From Pratylenchus scribneri (Eukaryota; Nematoda; Chromadorea; Rhabditida; Pratylenchidae), in assembly GCA_030063045.1 (NCBI GenBank), contig JAQSEB010000066.1:372001-436000 (forward strand): a DNA stretch of 64,000 nt, written 5' to 3'. The notes under the pieces are model-generated. The model searched no databases, was not told the origin of the DNA, and was given only the letters and a program-made list of their open reading frames with translations. Position numbers and translations under genes: made by a program. Of this stretch, positions 20,921 to 32,049 are shown in pieces (position 1 is the first letter of the stretch; each line of letters starts with the position of its first letter).

Positions 20921-22418
20921 ATGAACGACAAATTTGTTAAAATTGAAAATAAAATAGAAGAATTAGAGAATGAATTGGCAGAATTACAAGAAGAAATGGC
21001 AAAAAAGGAAAATATCGAAAGAATGGAACCGATGTTGAATGCCAAGGATAAATTGAAGGAAGAATTTGGAAAAATTATACAAGAAAGTGGCAGAATTGAG
21101 GCCTTTCATGATTGGTTGAATGATCTGATCAAGAAGCAATATGAGGAAAATAAATTATTGGAGGAGAAAAATGTATTGATTCAAGAATTTATGGATTATT
21201 TTTCGCGCCTTTTGCGAAATCAATTTGTCATGCAACAACTAAATTTTCACCTTTTTGGATCGATTGTTAATGGATTCGGCACCAATAATAGCGATTTAGA
21301 CATTTGTCTACTTGATACTGGATTAGAAACAAATCACTCACAGAGGCGGAATAAAAAGAATAGAGTGAAATTTCTAAGAAGAATTGCCAAAAAGCTTCAA
21401 GGAAATTATAACTTTTGTGAAATTACACATGCATTTCATGCAAGGTAATTTAAAATATTCTTAAGAAAAGTAAAAATAATTGAAATTTTATTTTAAATTT
21501 ACAGAATACCGATAATTAAATGTGAATATGCCCCGGATGATTTCAAAATTGAGTACGTTTTATTAAATGAAAAATTAAAATAAGTTAAATTGAACAGCAT
21601 ATGTGTGGAAAATAAATTGGCAATTTTCAATTCAAAATTATTGAAATTATATTCTGAATTTGATGAACGCGTTCCAATTCTGGGCTCAGCAATTAAACAA
21701 TGGGCAAAATTATTTGGATTGCATGGGGCATCGGTATATTATTTATTTTCTAAAATAAAATTTTAAAATTATTTTAGTCGGGCTTATTTTCTTCTTATGC
21801 ATTAAATGTTATGTTAATTCATTATCTACAACAAATTCAACCTCCCGTATTGCCTTTTCTGCAAGAGGTGTTTTATTTTAAAATAATAAATAAATTAATT
21901 TGTTTTAGCCATCAAATAATTCAAAAACAATTATCAACGAATCTATCGAAGGATGTGAAGTGAAATTTGAACAGAATATTAAAATGTTAAAAGAGGGTTC
22001 AACATTTTGCAACGATCAAACATTGGCTCAACTATTTATCGGCTTTTTTAATTTTTATGCCACAAAATTTTCTCTTTCCAAATATAATGTTCAAATAAGA
22101 AGCAGCAAGGATTTGAATAAATCACACGAAAATACAACTGGCGGCTTTCAATTTTTCATCCAAGATCCATTCGAGAGTAGAAAATTGAGCTCGGGAGATA
22201 CAGAAGAAAGTGATATTTTTCTTTTGTAAATTAAAAAACAACATTTTTTAGAACGATTTCGCATCCGTGAATGTTTTGTAAAAACTAATCGCGGATTGAA
22301 AAAATTTGGCAAGGATTATTTCCCGGAAAATTCTTTCGATTATCAGTTTGAAGAAGGTGCAGGTTGTTCATATACATCAAAAACAACTGATGGGAATAAT
22401 GTTGCGCTTGATGATATG
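20921..22418 (+). CDS. Terminal nucleotidyltransferase, GLD-2/PUP (TUT) type
   Basis: Six exons by splice consensus and phase: 20921-21444, 21505-21552, 21598-21733, 21778-21867, 21909-22209 and 22252-22418, about 422 codons. The first 75 residues form a charged coiled coil. The polymerase-beta-type catalytic motif is FGS (112-114) followed by SDLD, with Asp125 and Asp127. The third Asp falls at the exon 2/3 junction (about residue 191, FKIDICV). The helical region (LGSAIKQWAKLFGL, then SSYALNVMLIHYLQ) and the PAP/25A-associated domain (LAQLFIGFFNFYATKF) follow in the family order. Members add U or A tails to RNA 3' ends. There is no RNA-binding domain in what I can see. Exon 5 could instead use the donor at 22226, but that shifts the frame. 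The 3' end is unresolved after the GTAAGT at 22419. Confidence 0.85.
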
Positions 22419-22662
22419 GTAAGTATTTTTATTTAAAAATAATAAATTGACCAAAAATACTATAAAGAGCGGAAATAAAACGAGCGGAATTAAAACAGCG
22501 TAATTTAAACAAAAACACTCGGAAATAAAAAAGAGGGAATTAAAATAAAATAGGACGAATAATAGCAAAAATAGGCGAAATTGTTTATAAAATAAAGCGA
22601 TTTTTTCCTCACCAATTTCATTCTGCTTTAATATTTGTTGGTATGGGACTAAATATTCCTTC
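22419..22662. other. Irregular GCGGAATTAA-like repeat patch
   Basis: Loosely repeated words (GAGCGGAAATAAAA, GAGCGGAATTAAAA, TCGGAAATAAAA, GAGGGAATTAAAA) between two gene regions. The same word type forms a clean tandem array at 26290-26440. Confidence 0.5.
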
Positions 22663-23216
22663 TCAAATTGTATCCTTTTCCAATGCATTTAATTTATACT
22701 CATTCTTTTTCTGTCCTTGTTCGATAACAATAAGCGTCTGATGGCCAATCAAGTAGAGAAAATTACGCTTATAAGTTTGCGTTTTATGGGTCCAAATATC
22801 TTCCAAATTTTTCTCTTCACAAATTGCTCGGGCAAAGCAAATCCAATTCAATTGCAGTCGCAAATACATTTTATCATATGACTTCTCGTCATCATTTTTA
22901 TTTACACGACTGCTACTGTAACCGTCCATTTGGGCAAGCAAATTTATAAAAATATCATGTAATTTTCTCATCAAAACGTTCAGTTCTTCCAATGTCCATT
23001 CCTTCTCTTCATGCGATTTTAATTAAGTGAATTCTCTTTGCATTTCTTCCACCAATTTCAAATCAAATAAATTTATTAAAAGCAATGTCTCTAATTTATG
23101 GTTAATTTCATAAAAATATATGCCAACAGTCAGGATTATTCCTCTGGTGACCATTTCTGTTTCGAAATGTATTCTTCATAAATGACCAATTTCCCCCATT
23201 GGCTTCTCATTTACAC
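22663..23216 (-). pseudogene. Decayed coding region of unknown family
   Basis: The minus strand reads a long protein-like sequence from about 23154 to 22663, interrupted by one in-frame TAA just after EEMQREFT. Upstream (about 23216-23155) the protein-like reading (KLVIYEEYISKQKWSPEE) is in another frame. The 22663-22992 part (109 codons, MEELNVLMRKLHDIFINLLA...) is intact and helical. One stop and one frameshift suggest a pseudogene; missing introns are the alternative. I recognise no family. Confidence 0.4.
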
Positions 23217-23293
23217 CTCATTTTAAAATTGTAATTTCACCATACTTTTTTTCCCCTCTCTTTTCCCTTTTTACTGATTTTTTAAATTTTTCT

Positions 23294-23497
23294 TCAATTT
23301 CTTTTCACGTTTCTTTTTCGATTTATTGCTGCTATTCGTTTCAGTGCCGCCGCCGCTGGCAACTTCAACAGCACAGGAAAATCATTTTGATTAGTTGATG
23401 GAGAATTTGAGGAAGCTTCTACTTCGGAGATTTGGAATCTAACCTTTATTCCTTCTTTTTTTTCCTGAGTATTTGAGAAAGTTGCCTCTTCAATCAT
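23294..23497 (-). CDS. Unidentified exon-like ORF, duplicated at 28.3 kb
   Basis: 67 codons ending in LPAAAALKRIAAINRKRN. Function unknown. The part from about 23300 to 23470 has an inverted copy at 28260-28420 in which the peptide around PVLLKLPAAAALKRIAAIN is preserved. This could mean it was recently coding or that the duplication is young. The basic C terminus is the only feature. Confidence 0.35.
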   Translation of the reverse strand: MIEEATFSNTQEKKEGIKVRFQISEVEASSNSPSTNQNDFPVLLKLPAAAALKRIAAINRKRNVKRN

Positions 23498-24098
23498 TTA
23501 AATTTTTTTGCTTTTCTCTTCTTTAGCCGATTCTTAAAATAATTTAAACATAGATAATCTAATTTTCAGCACTTGGATTTTAGTTTTGGGTTTGGTTAGG
23601 TAAGAATTTCTATATATTCTTAAAAATAATAAAAACATAAATAAATCTTCTAAATTTCTGCGCTCAATTATTAAATTAATTTTGGATTTAAATTTATTAA
23701 ATTTATTATTTGGAATTTGAGAGGAGATGAAAATGTGAGTGAATTTTACAGGTAAATCGCAAAGCCGAAACAGCTTTTTAATTTTTATTTAAAATGAATT
23801 TTTATTTAAAATAAATAAAAATTACTTTTATTGTTCATTTCCACTCTCAACAATTTCTTGAATTTACAAATTGTTTCTTTCTCTCTTCACTTCATTGTCC
23901 GAATTGACAGAATCGGAAGCCATATCGGCCCGACTAATTTTTTGATCTTTCTTAGGTGCTTCAATTTCTTGCGGCTTTCGTCGTAACAATTTGAAATCTG
24001 CCGGCGGCTCTCTCTCGTCGTTCTAATAATTTGAATTTTCATAAAATAATTTCTCTATATGGCCTATTTGGCTATTTGGCGCGAACGAAAATAATTCG
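23498..24098. other. AT-rich stretch, nothing clear
   Basis: A short minus-strand coding-like piece may lie around 23880-24020 (complement of CTTCGTCGTAAC...), but I cannot place exon ends. No RNA gene or element visible. Confidence 0.3.
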
Positions 24099-24335
24099 TC
24101 AAGAAATGTGGTCCTGATTTTCGTCAACAATTTGAGGCTTACCCAAATTTTCGATCTCTGTTAATTCTGCTATAAATGCTAGGTGCACAAGTTGTTCATT
24201 TTGGCTTTCTATTTCTTCTGCTATTGCTTCCCACTTCACAAAATGGGCATAATTTTTGGCTTGAATTTTTGTTCCACGAGGACCAATTTCATTGAAAACA
24301 TTTGAAATACGCTCAAAATTGCCAATAAAATTCAA
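24099..24335 (-). CDS. Unidentified exon-like ORF
   Basis: 78 codons of ordinary globular composition (MNFIGNFERISNVFNEIGPR...; then VKWEAIAEEIESQNEQLVHLA). It lies in the same orientation as the neighbouring decayed ORFs, so it may be an exon of one minus-strand gene spanning about 22.6-26.2 kb. No domain recognised. Confidence 0.35.
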   Translation of the reverse strand: MNFIGNFERISNVFNEIGPRGTKIQAKNYAHFVKWEAIAEEIESQNEQLVHLAFIAELTEIENLGKPQIVDENQDHIS

Positions 24336-24893
24336 AGGAATTTGTTGCTCTCCATGCTCGGAATTTGCATCTTAGAAGAATAAAATAAAAATAAATAAAT
24401 TTATTAAAATTTTTTGATGATATGAATTGATAATTGACTCTTTGTTGAATTATTAAAATTTAATAAAAATAAATATTTAAATAATTTGAAAGGGTCCTTC
24501 GCTTTTAATTTCGGATGGAGAATTTGTTATTATCAATTCCGAAAATATCCACTTTTACCATAAATATGTTTAAAATTAAATCCATTTGATATGATTTTTA
24601 AATTCGAATATATTCAAAAGTTAATTAAACATAAATATGAAAATAACCCTAAAGTGATAGAATTAGATATAGCATTTTTTTTCAAAAATTTTCCATTCAT
24701 CTCTATTGTTTAAAATAATTTTTGAGTGCTAAAATTGGATATTGAATTTTAATTTTTTTACAAACTACAGTTATTTTTGCTGATTTTAATGATTTCCCTT
24801 ATAAATTCAATTAATTTCTATTTTCCAACCGACCAATTAATATTTTTGCCAATGATAATTTTTGCCCTCCTTTTTTGCTTTTTTTTCTTTTCA

Positions 24894-26160
24894 TCATCCT
24901 TTTTCTGTTTTAATAAATTGATGTCTCATAATGGATTTTCCAAATTGCTTGTCCCCTTTGGTTGCTTCCTCCCCAACAATTTCAATATTCCTTCTTTTTC
25001 CCTTATCCCCATCATCCGCTTTGGCCCCCTGGGTCATTTCCTTCCACAAAGTGTCAAACAACTTTTCACTATTTGATGTTCTTTTCTCCTTACTGTATCC
25101 CAAGCCCAATAATGTGTTCAGAGTGTAAACGGAGCCCACTTCATTCCGTTAAAAAATGTACTAATTGTGGATCCGATTGTAGAATACTTGCGAATCATTT
25201 GAAATTCACGATTTTCATATGATCATTTCTTAATTCCTCCACAACTTTATGAAAATTTGCTTGCACATATTCGCTAGTGACCATTTGAATTTCGTTAAAA
25301 TTGTAATTGCCCATCAAGCTTGCATTATGCCCTTCATTGAGCATTGCGCCAAAATACTGATCTAATGGAACGGATAAAGTTGACTTGTCGACTCAACTCG
25401 GTAGATATTTCAATGTTTTTTGTGCAACTTTATGTTGGGATGTTGCCTCCATCCTGCTGTTCTTTTTCTTCCACCCTCAAAACATTGTCCACTTATTGTT
25501 CAATTTGTGTTATTCTATCGTAATCCTTTCTGCTATATTCATTTGGAAAGCAACTGGCCTAAATTGTAATTTTTGTGCACCATATTTTGCAGTCTCCATT
25601 TTTTTGGCATCCACATAAATAACACCTAGGCTTTCAAGAAATCGGCTCTTTTTATCTGGAATTTGGAATATTTCAATCCATTTTTCTACCATATATCCAT
25701 ACCCAATGGTGCAAATATTTATCTTTTTTTAAATATTTTTATATAGCAAACTTTTTTCTGCCTTTTCACGTTAATTCGATTAAAAATCCACTGCCACTCA
25801 GTACTTCTAATTTTGTCAATGTTTCCAATTATTCTATTTCTATAAAAATTCACAATTAATTTAATGCTAATAAACTTCTATTTTTTAAATATAAATTTAT
25901 TACGTTCCAAATAAAGAGAAATATATTCCGAATAGAATCGTCCGCCTTCAGTAATTAATTTCCTTAAATAAATCCAACGCCCTTTGCGAATTTCGACATC
26001 GTCATAATGCTTTTGCTTTTTCCTGTATTCCTTGGCAATGTTTTACATTTTTCAATATAATTAATTAAATTTTTCTTAATTTCTCCGATTTTCCTCCTTA
26101 TCATATTCTCCAAATTCTCCACTTTGAATTTTGCCTCCAGCATTATTTTTTTCTAATGCA
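24894..26160 (-). pseudogene. Coding-like minus-strand zone with several stops
   Basis: Protein-like readings include 25139-24894 (MGSVYTLNTLLGLGYSKEK...), 25692-25510 (VEKWIEIFQIPDKKSRFLES), about 25400-25210 (VPLDQYFGAMLNEGHNASLM) and about 26160-25900 (EIRKGRWIYLRKLITEGGRF). They are separated by stops and frame changes; three in-frame stops lie between about 25510 and 25380. Either this is a decayed gene or many short exons that I cannot join. No family recognised. The composition resembles 22663-23216. Confidence 0.35.
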
Positions 26161-26289
26161 TTTTTGGTGCTTCAGCAAATACATCCACGTATAAAGCTTA
26201 AATTAAAAGACTATCATCAAGCTTATTAAATTGTTATTCCCTCTTATTAGAATAGGCGGAATTAATTTGGTGCAAATCAGGCGGAATTA

Positions 26290-26440
26290 ATAAAACAGAA
26301 TAGGCGGAATTATCAAAAATCAGAAGAGGCGGAATTATTAAAAATCAGAAGAGGCGGAATTATTAAAAATCAGAAGAGGCGGAATTATTAAAAATCAGAA
26401 GAGGCGGAATTATTAAAAATCAATAAAGGTGGAATTAATA
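26290..26440. repeat. 25-bp tandem repeat
   Basis: About six copies of GAGGCGGAATTATTAAAAATCAGAA, just upstream of the SPRY gene. Degenerate first units begin near 26250. A promoter role is possible but unsupported. Confidence 0.85.
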
Positions 26441-26475
26441 AAATTAAAATTAAGAATCAATTATTATCACATGTC

Positions 26476-27372
26476 ATGGAAATTTCAAATGAATCTACAA
26501 TGGAAATTTCAATTGAATCTGCAACTGTAAAACATGATCAGCAATTATTATTTGTTCCAATGGGGGTTTTCCATTCAAATATGATGAAGTGGTTCACTTT
26601 CAATTGGCAAATTTTTAGTATTGATTCTCTTTTGAATGAAGAAGTCAGCGACAGGGCCGGCTTCCTTGGTTAAGCAAAATTGGAATAAAACTATTTAATT
26701 AAATTTTTTAAGAACGTTATTCTGCTCGCTCAAATTTGCCTATTCCTCCATTCAATTCGGTCATAAAATTCCCTATGTTGGCATTCTATTATGAAATGGA
26801 AATTTTGAACGGGTATTTTTTGAATTTAATAATAAATTAATCATTATGAAAGAAATATTCATTCGAATAATTTTTTTATTCAGAGACATCGGCATATGGA
26901 TGGGATTTGCAAAAAAAGATCTTCCGCTTCATGGAGAATTTATAGGCTTCGAGGAAAAATTAATTGGAATATGGACAAAAAATACTATTTTAATAGAGGA
27001 AGCACCACATTTCAACAATTGCAATGGTCACTTCAATAAAAATGATGTTGTTGGTATTGGAATAATTCATTACCCAAATATGAAAATAGAATGTTTTTCA
27101 ACATTGAATGGAAAATTACTGAGTAAAATATTAAAAATTCTAAGAAAAATACTTAATTTAAAATTATATAAAATTCCATTTTAAATATAGAAAAAATAAA
27201 TAATTCTTTAAATTCAGAAAAATCGAAATTGCCGCCACACTTTTCAAATGTCAGACTTTACCCGACTGTCAGCATTTTCGATAAAAACGACTCAATTCGC
27301 GTTATCTTTGAAAAAGAAAAATGGAAATTCACAAAATTCGAAAGCCTTTTTTTGCAAACAAAACATCAGTGA
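26476..27372 (+). CDS. SPRY (B30.2-like) domain protein
   Basis: Four exons that join in phase: 26476-26668, 26713-26812, 26884-27122 and 27218-27372, giving 228 aa ending at TGA 27370-27372. The SPRY core runs from about residue 83 to 220. Family landmarks are FYYEMEI, DIGIWMGFA, the NDVVGIGI turn, a FSTLNGKLL strand, RLYPTVSIF and IRVIFEKEKW. The first about 65 residues precede the domain and show no clear signal peptide. SPRY domains bind partner proteins; large SPRY families occur in cyst nematodes, some secreted as effectors, but without a signal peptide that role cannot be inferred here. A decayed SPRY copy lies about 1.2 kb downstream. It could be expressed from the start at 26476 or from an upstream exon. 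Confidence 0.8.
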
Positions 27373-28240
27373 ACAACACAACATTGTCCACCACCTCAGC
27401 ACAACATCTCAGAAGGAAAAATCATAAAACATCGATTCCCAGTCTCAATTGCTCATGTATAATTAAATTCTTCCATCCATTCATATCAATTTTCATTGTC
27501 CAATTTTATCTCAAAAATTGCCTTTAGCATCAAAAAAGGCTATCCAATTTTCCATGTGCATTTTGAATAAAATTCATTTCCATCTTTAAAAAATCAATTT
27601 TAGTTGCCCAATTTTGATGAAAAACAGAATAATTTACCAGTGAAAACATCGATTCCCCTTCCTTTCATTTTATTCATTGATTTGTTTATCCTATTTTTCG
27701 ATAAAATTTTTGAATTTATTTATTTTTATATTAAAATTTCACAGTAAGCATTTCAATTTAATAAAAAATTTGATTTTGATAATTTCCAACCAGCAGATAC
27801 TCTTAAAAATAATTATCTCGAAAATATTTTTTGCTCTAAAAATCCACATTAATTCTTCTATTTTTTGATTTTTATTCAGCCATACCAATGTTCCATTTAG
27901 GGAATAGCCAATAAAAATTCGAAAAAAGCATTAGCAAAATTCTCATTCGAATGTTAGCGTAGACTGAGTGAGATTAAATTCAATAATTTTTTATTTTAAT
28001 AGAATTATTTTGAATTTCTCATTATCTTGGTCCATGCTGACATAAAAAAATTGTTAAGAATAATTGGATATATATTTCCGATTTTCATGATTTTGGCAAT
28101 TAATTAAAATGTAGGCTATTAAATGATATAAATTTTATTTTTGAAGTGGAGTTATGCTGAAAAAAGCCATAAAATATTGAATTCAAAATGATTAACGAAA
28201 ATAAAGATTTTTAATAAAAATACACAAATTTTGAGCCATT
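27373..28240. other. Intergenic AT-rich region
   Basis: Nothing beyond AT-rich sequence and short chance ORFs (for example, a hydrophobic one at 27677-27868). Confidence 0.5.
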
Positions 28241-28478
28241 TCAAAAGGGAAGAAAAAAGAAAAGGTTAGTCCAAATTTCCGAAGTAGAAGCTTCCTCAAA
28301 TTCTACATTATAATCAAAATGATGTTCCTGTGCTGTTGAAGTTGCCAGCGGCGGCGGCACTGAAACGAATAGCAGCAATAAATCGAAAAAGAAATGTGAA
28401 AGGAAATTGTAGAAAAAAATAAAAAAATCAGTAAAAGAGAAAAGAAAACCGAAAAGGAATATGGCAAAATACAAAATT
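28241..28478 (+). repeat. Inverted duplicate of the 23.3-23.5 kb exon-like segment
   Basis: The plus strand here matches the minus strand of about 23270-23470, including the stretch encoding PVLLKLPAAAALKRIAAIN with only a few base changes. Frames on either side differ (stops after EASSNSTL), so this copy is not an intact ORF. Confidence 0.8.
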
Positions 28479-28599
28479 ACAATTTCAAAAGAGGTGCTTC
28501 AATGGGATGTGAATTGATTACAAATAAGAAAATGAATATGAATTTTATTAAAATTGGATATTAAAATTAATTCAAAAGAATATATGACGATTGAGAATC

Positions 28600-28965
28600 C
28601 TTCAATGAATTGGAAAATGACAATGAATTACTCAATGAAGGGGATTTTGTTGGCAATGGCATAATCCATCAACTAAGATGGAATATTTTTTTTATACTTG
28701 GAATGGAAAATTAGTGGATAAAATATTAGAAAATATTTATATAATAATAATCGAAAAATTCCCTAGAAAAAGAGCCTTAATTTTTTTGTGAAAAATATAA
28801 AACAGATTATATATATATAATAAAATAATACTATAACTATATACATATAATTTAAATATAGTAAAAATTGTACAAAGAAAGTGAAATTATCATCTAATCT
28901 AAATTTCCCGAATTCAATGTTGGTGAATTAATCCGCGTGAATTTTGTAAAAGAAGAATGGCAGTT
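28600..28965 (+). pseudogene. Decayed SPRY-domain copy
   Basis: Fragments match the intact SPRY gene at 26476-27372: EGDFVGNGIIHQ (about 28640), then in another frame YFFYTWNGKLVDKILE (about 28690), and FPEFNVGELIRVNFVKEEWQ (about 28905-28965) corresponding to the last exon. The start, the middle and a consistent frame are missing. Confidence 0.65.
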
Positions 28966-30118
28966 TTTCCTTCAATAAAAATTTTTGAATTTATGACCAG
29001 CAAAGGGAAATGAAATTATAACAAACAAAAAATTAATTTCGATGATTTTTTAGAACAAATTTATTGCGCTTTTGCAAGCTTTATATGAATTTTCAGTCCC
29101 TATATTTGTCATTTATAAATTTTATTTTGAATAAAACAATATATCAATTTTAATGAACATGTGGCTTTTTGAATTTGAAAAATACTTCAAAATAAAAAAT
29201 ATTATAAAGATTAGTCTGTTTCTAGTATAACCGAAATGAATAGTTCCACAACAATTCGCATTATTCAATTCAATTAATCAGCAATGAATAATATTTTATT
29301 ACTTAATTCAAAGAAATTGCAATATAAAAATGCACCCACCCATCTCCAACCATTCTCTTTTCATTCAAAAATTATTTTTCCCCAATCAAATTTAAAAATG
29401 GATTTTATTTTTTATTTTTTTTTATTTTTAATAATATAATTTTTCCTCACCAAATTGTATGGCAATTGGCAATGGAGGCAGATATTTATATTATTTATCC
29501 ATTAGGAAATAGACGGCGAATAATGCGAAATTATTTGTTATTTATTTATTTGTTTTTTTGCTATTTTTTAAATGCTAATATCTACCTATTTTGGATTTCC
29601 AAATTTTGTATTAAATTTTTATCCAATCCCTTTTTATTTCTAAAATTCTGCTTGGTATTTTTATAAAGACAAAAAATTAAATTTAGCCAATTTAATTAAT
29701 CATTAAACAGTGTTGAAATGGATTTGGATTATACGATGCTGGGATAATTCCTTTTGAATATCAGCAGCGCGAATGTTATGTAGATTTAGCTTAAAGCAAA
29801 TTTCTTTACTAATTTATGAAATAATTTAAAAGTTGAAACATTTTTAAATAATATTTTTCATTTAAAACGATCTGAATGATTCCAATACAAAAATAGTTTT
29901 ACTTAATAAAAAATAAAATGTCAAGTGGCCACAAAAAATCAATAACAAAATCCGAAGCCTTATGTGAAATGTGTGGGTGTTCATCAATTAAATAATAATT
30001 AACGGAAAATACATGCGGAGTACTATTTTGGGAATGGGAATTTGAATGAAGAAGCCAAGGGGGAAATCAAAAAAAATTAAAGAGAGGGCATTTCCAGTTT
30101 CAAAGGAACGGTGGGGGT
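28966..30118. other. AT-rich region, nothing clear
   Basis: No recognised gene. A 66-codon hydrophobic ORF at 29466-29666 is probably chance in AT-rich DNA. Confidence 0.5.
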
Positions 30119-30947
30119 CTGTTCAGCGTCGCCGTTTCAGCGTCCGCCCTTTCAGCGTCGCCGTTTCAGCGTCCTGCTATAAAGGGGATGTTTCAGCGTC
30201 ACCTATATTTTTACGTGAAAAATAGAGGGTAACCATTGGGGGTTAACAAATTTATACTTAATCGAAGCGTTTTGATGAGTTAATAAGATTCCACTATTTT
30301 TTTCACAAGAAACCAAAAATAAAGAGAATTATTGCCATTTAAAATTCATAGAAAAGCAAAGGGTCCCCCCTATGGGTTGAAATTAAAAAATTTTTCAAAA
30401 ATTTTTCGTTGTATAATAACTTAACGAACATGTCTCGATGAACTTAGCTCCGATATGCTATCGATTTTGCTTAAAATTCATAGATAAAAAAGTTACAACT
30501 TTAAAAAATCTGAAAAAGTGAAGGGTCCCCCCTATGAGTCGAAACATGAATAAATTTTGGAATTTTTTTCAGTAAAATTATAGATCAATTGACCCGTCTT
30601 GATGAGACAAAATCAAATCTGCCATCGATTTCTCAAAAAACTTAAAATTAAAAAAGTTATTGCCTTTTTTCATCTCATAGATAGTTAGGTTTAGGCTTAT
30701 TTATAGAGCTAGTATTTATTAGGATTAGGGCTATCGACAGAAACGGAATCTTAAAGAAGCCAAATGTTCCTTTTGATTGATAATTGACTTGATTGATACT
30801 TGAATACGTTAAAAATATAGGTGACGCTGAAACATCCCCTTTATAGTAGGACACTGAAACGGCGACGCTGAAATGGCGGACGCTGAAACGGCGGGCGCTG
30901 AAACGGCAACGCTGAAACGGCAACGCTGAACTGGCGACGCTGAACTG
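30119..30947. mobile_element. Foldback element with TTTCAGCGTC arrays
   Basis: The left arm (about 30119-30215) has repeated GTTTCAGCGTC units, then CTATAAAGGGGATGTTTCAG. The right arm (about 30810-30947) is its reverse complement with GACGCTGAAAC units. The interior holds two copies of a GGGTCCCCCCTATGGGT-like module (about 30360 and 30523). No coding capacity. Target duplication not identified. Confidence 0.8.
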
Positions 30948-31640
30948 GCCTCCCGCGTCAAAGGAAGGCCCAATCTTGATTCCATTTGCAAAAAATTTAA
31001 TTTATTTTAAAATTATTTTTATTTGTAAATGATTTACAATTCATCGGGAAACATTCATTGCAATTATAATAAATTCGGGGTTGATATAATATTCAAATTA
31101 GCGAATTATTTTAATCAATATTGGTGTATTATTGATTTCTTCATTGAATAAAAATGAAGCAAATAATTTTGTACCCATTAAAAAATCATTTGGAAAATAA
31201 AAATTGAGAGGTTGTGATTAGATAAATATTGAATTGTAATTGATGTAATTAAATATTTTTATTTTTTTGCATACCAAATACCAATCTCTCTTTTCCAACA
31301 GCAGGCATAGTTTTTGCTGATTAAAATATTTAACCATAATTCATCCATTATTGTGCTTTACAGTAAATATGTCAACAAAAAATTTTGACACTTTTTTGGC
31401 CACTGCTTTCGCTGCTTAATTTCTATTATATCGATAAAAATAAATAAAAATATATTGCTATTGAACATAATATCCATAATTTAATTTATAAATTACTCAA
31501 AATGAAATTGGTTCAAATATTTTTAATAGCCAAATGACCAAAATTGAAAATGCGGATTTATCAATTTTTTGACAATTCGAAATAGAAGCATTTTCTTTTA
31601 TAAAAATTAGTCATTTTTACCTTTTTATAAATTAATTGAA
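30948..31640. other. AT-rich region, nothing clear
   Basis: No exon, RNA gene or repeat structure that I can support. Confidence 0.5.
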
Positions 31641-31725
31641 AATTAATTGAATTGATATCTATTAATTTTAAATGACTCATTCATTGAATTTTTGATGAAG
31701 AATACAAGGAACCAGAAAAGGAAGT

Positions 31726-31950
31726 TTAAAAATAAAACGCACTGAATTGTGCGCCGCCTCCCTCTCGCACTAAATTCGACGGTAAATTCCTCAAATTGTT
31801 CGACAACAATTCCACATCCCTTTGAATGCCCCTTCGCCTCCATCTGCCTCCCCCAATTTTCAATTGGCTCATTTCCTTGCTAATCTCATCCAATTCTTCT
31901 TCACTTGACATTCGACATGCTGGCGGCAAAATTGCCAAAAGCAATGACAA
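31726..31950 (-). CDS. Possible exon encoding a hydrophobic start and charged short domain
   Basis: The frame reads a hydrophobic run (LILLILSLLLAILPPAC) followed by a charged, arginine-rich segment (SSEEELDEISKEMSQLKIGG). That plan resembles a small secreted protein. No ATG opens the hydrophobic run (a TGA lies just upstream), so a start would have to come from another exon. No family recognised. Confidence 0.3.
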   Translation of the reverse strand: MSLLLAILPPACRMSSEEELDEISKEMSQLKIGGGRWRRRGIQRDVELLSNNLRNLPSNLVREGGGAQFSAFYF

Positions 31951-32049
31951 AATGAGGAGAATAAGAATACGGTATCAGCGAAGGCATTTTTTCACAAATG
32001 GTCATTCTTTTTTCTCATTCATAAATTCCTTTATAAATATTTTTTAGAT

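Noticed and set aside
20921..22418. Alternative donor at 22226 for nucleotidyltransferase exon 5
   Set aside because: Joining it to the 22252 exon meets a stop within a few codons, whereas the donor at 22210 keeps the frame.
26290..26440. CRISPR-like array
   Set aside because: The 25-bp units are directly adjacent without unique spacers, in a eukaryotic sequence; it is a simple tandem repeat.
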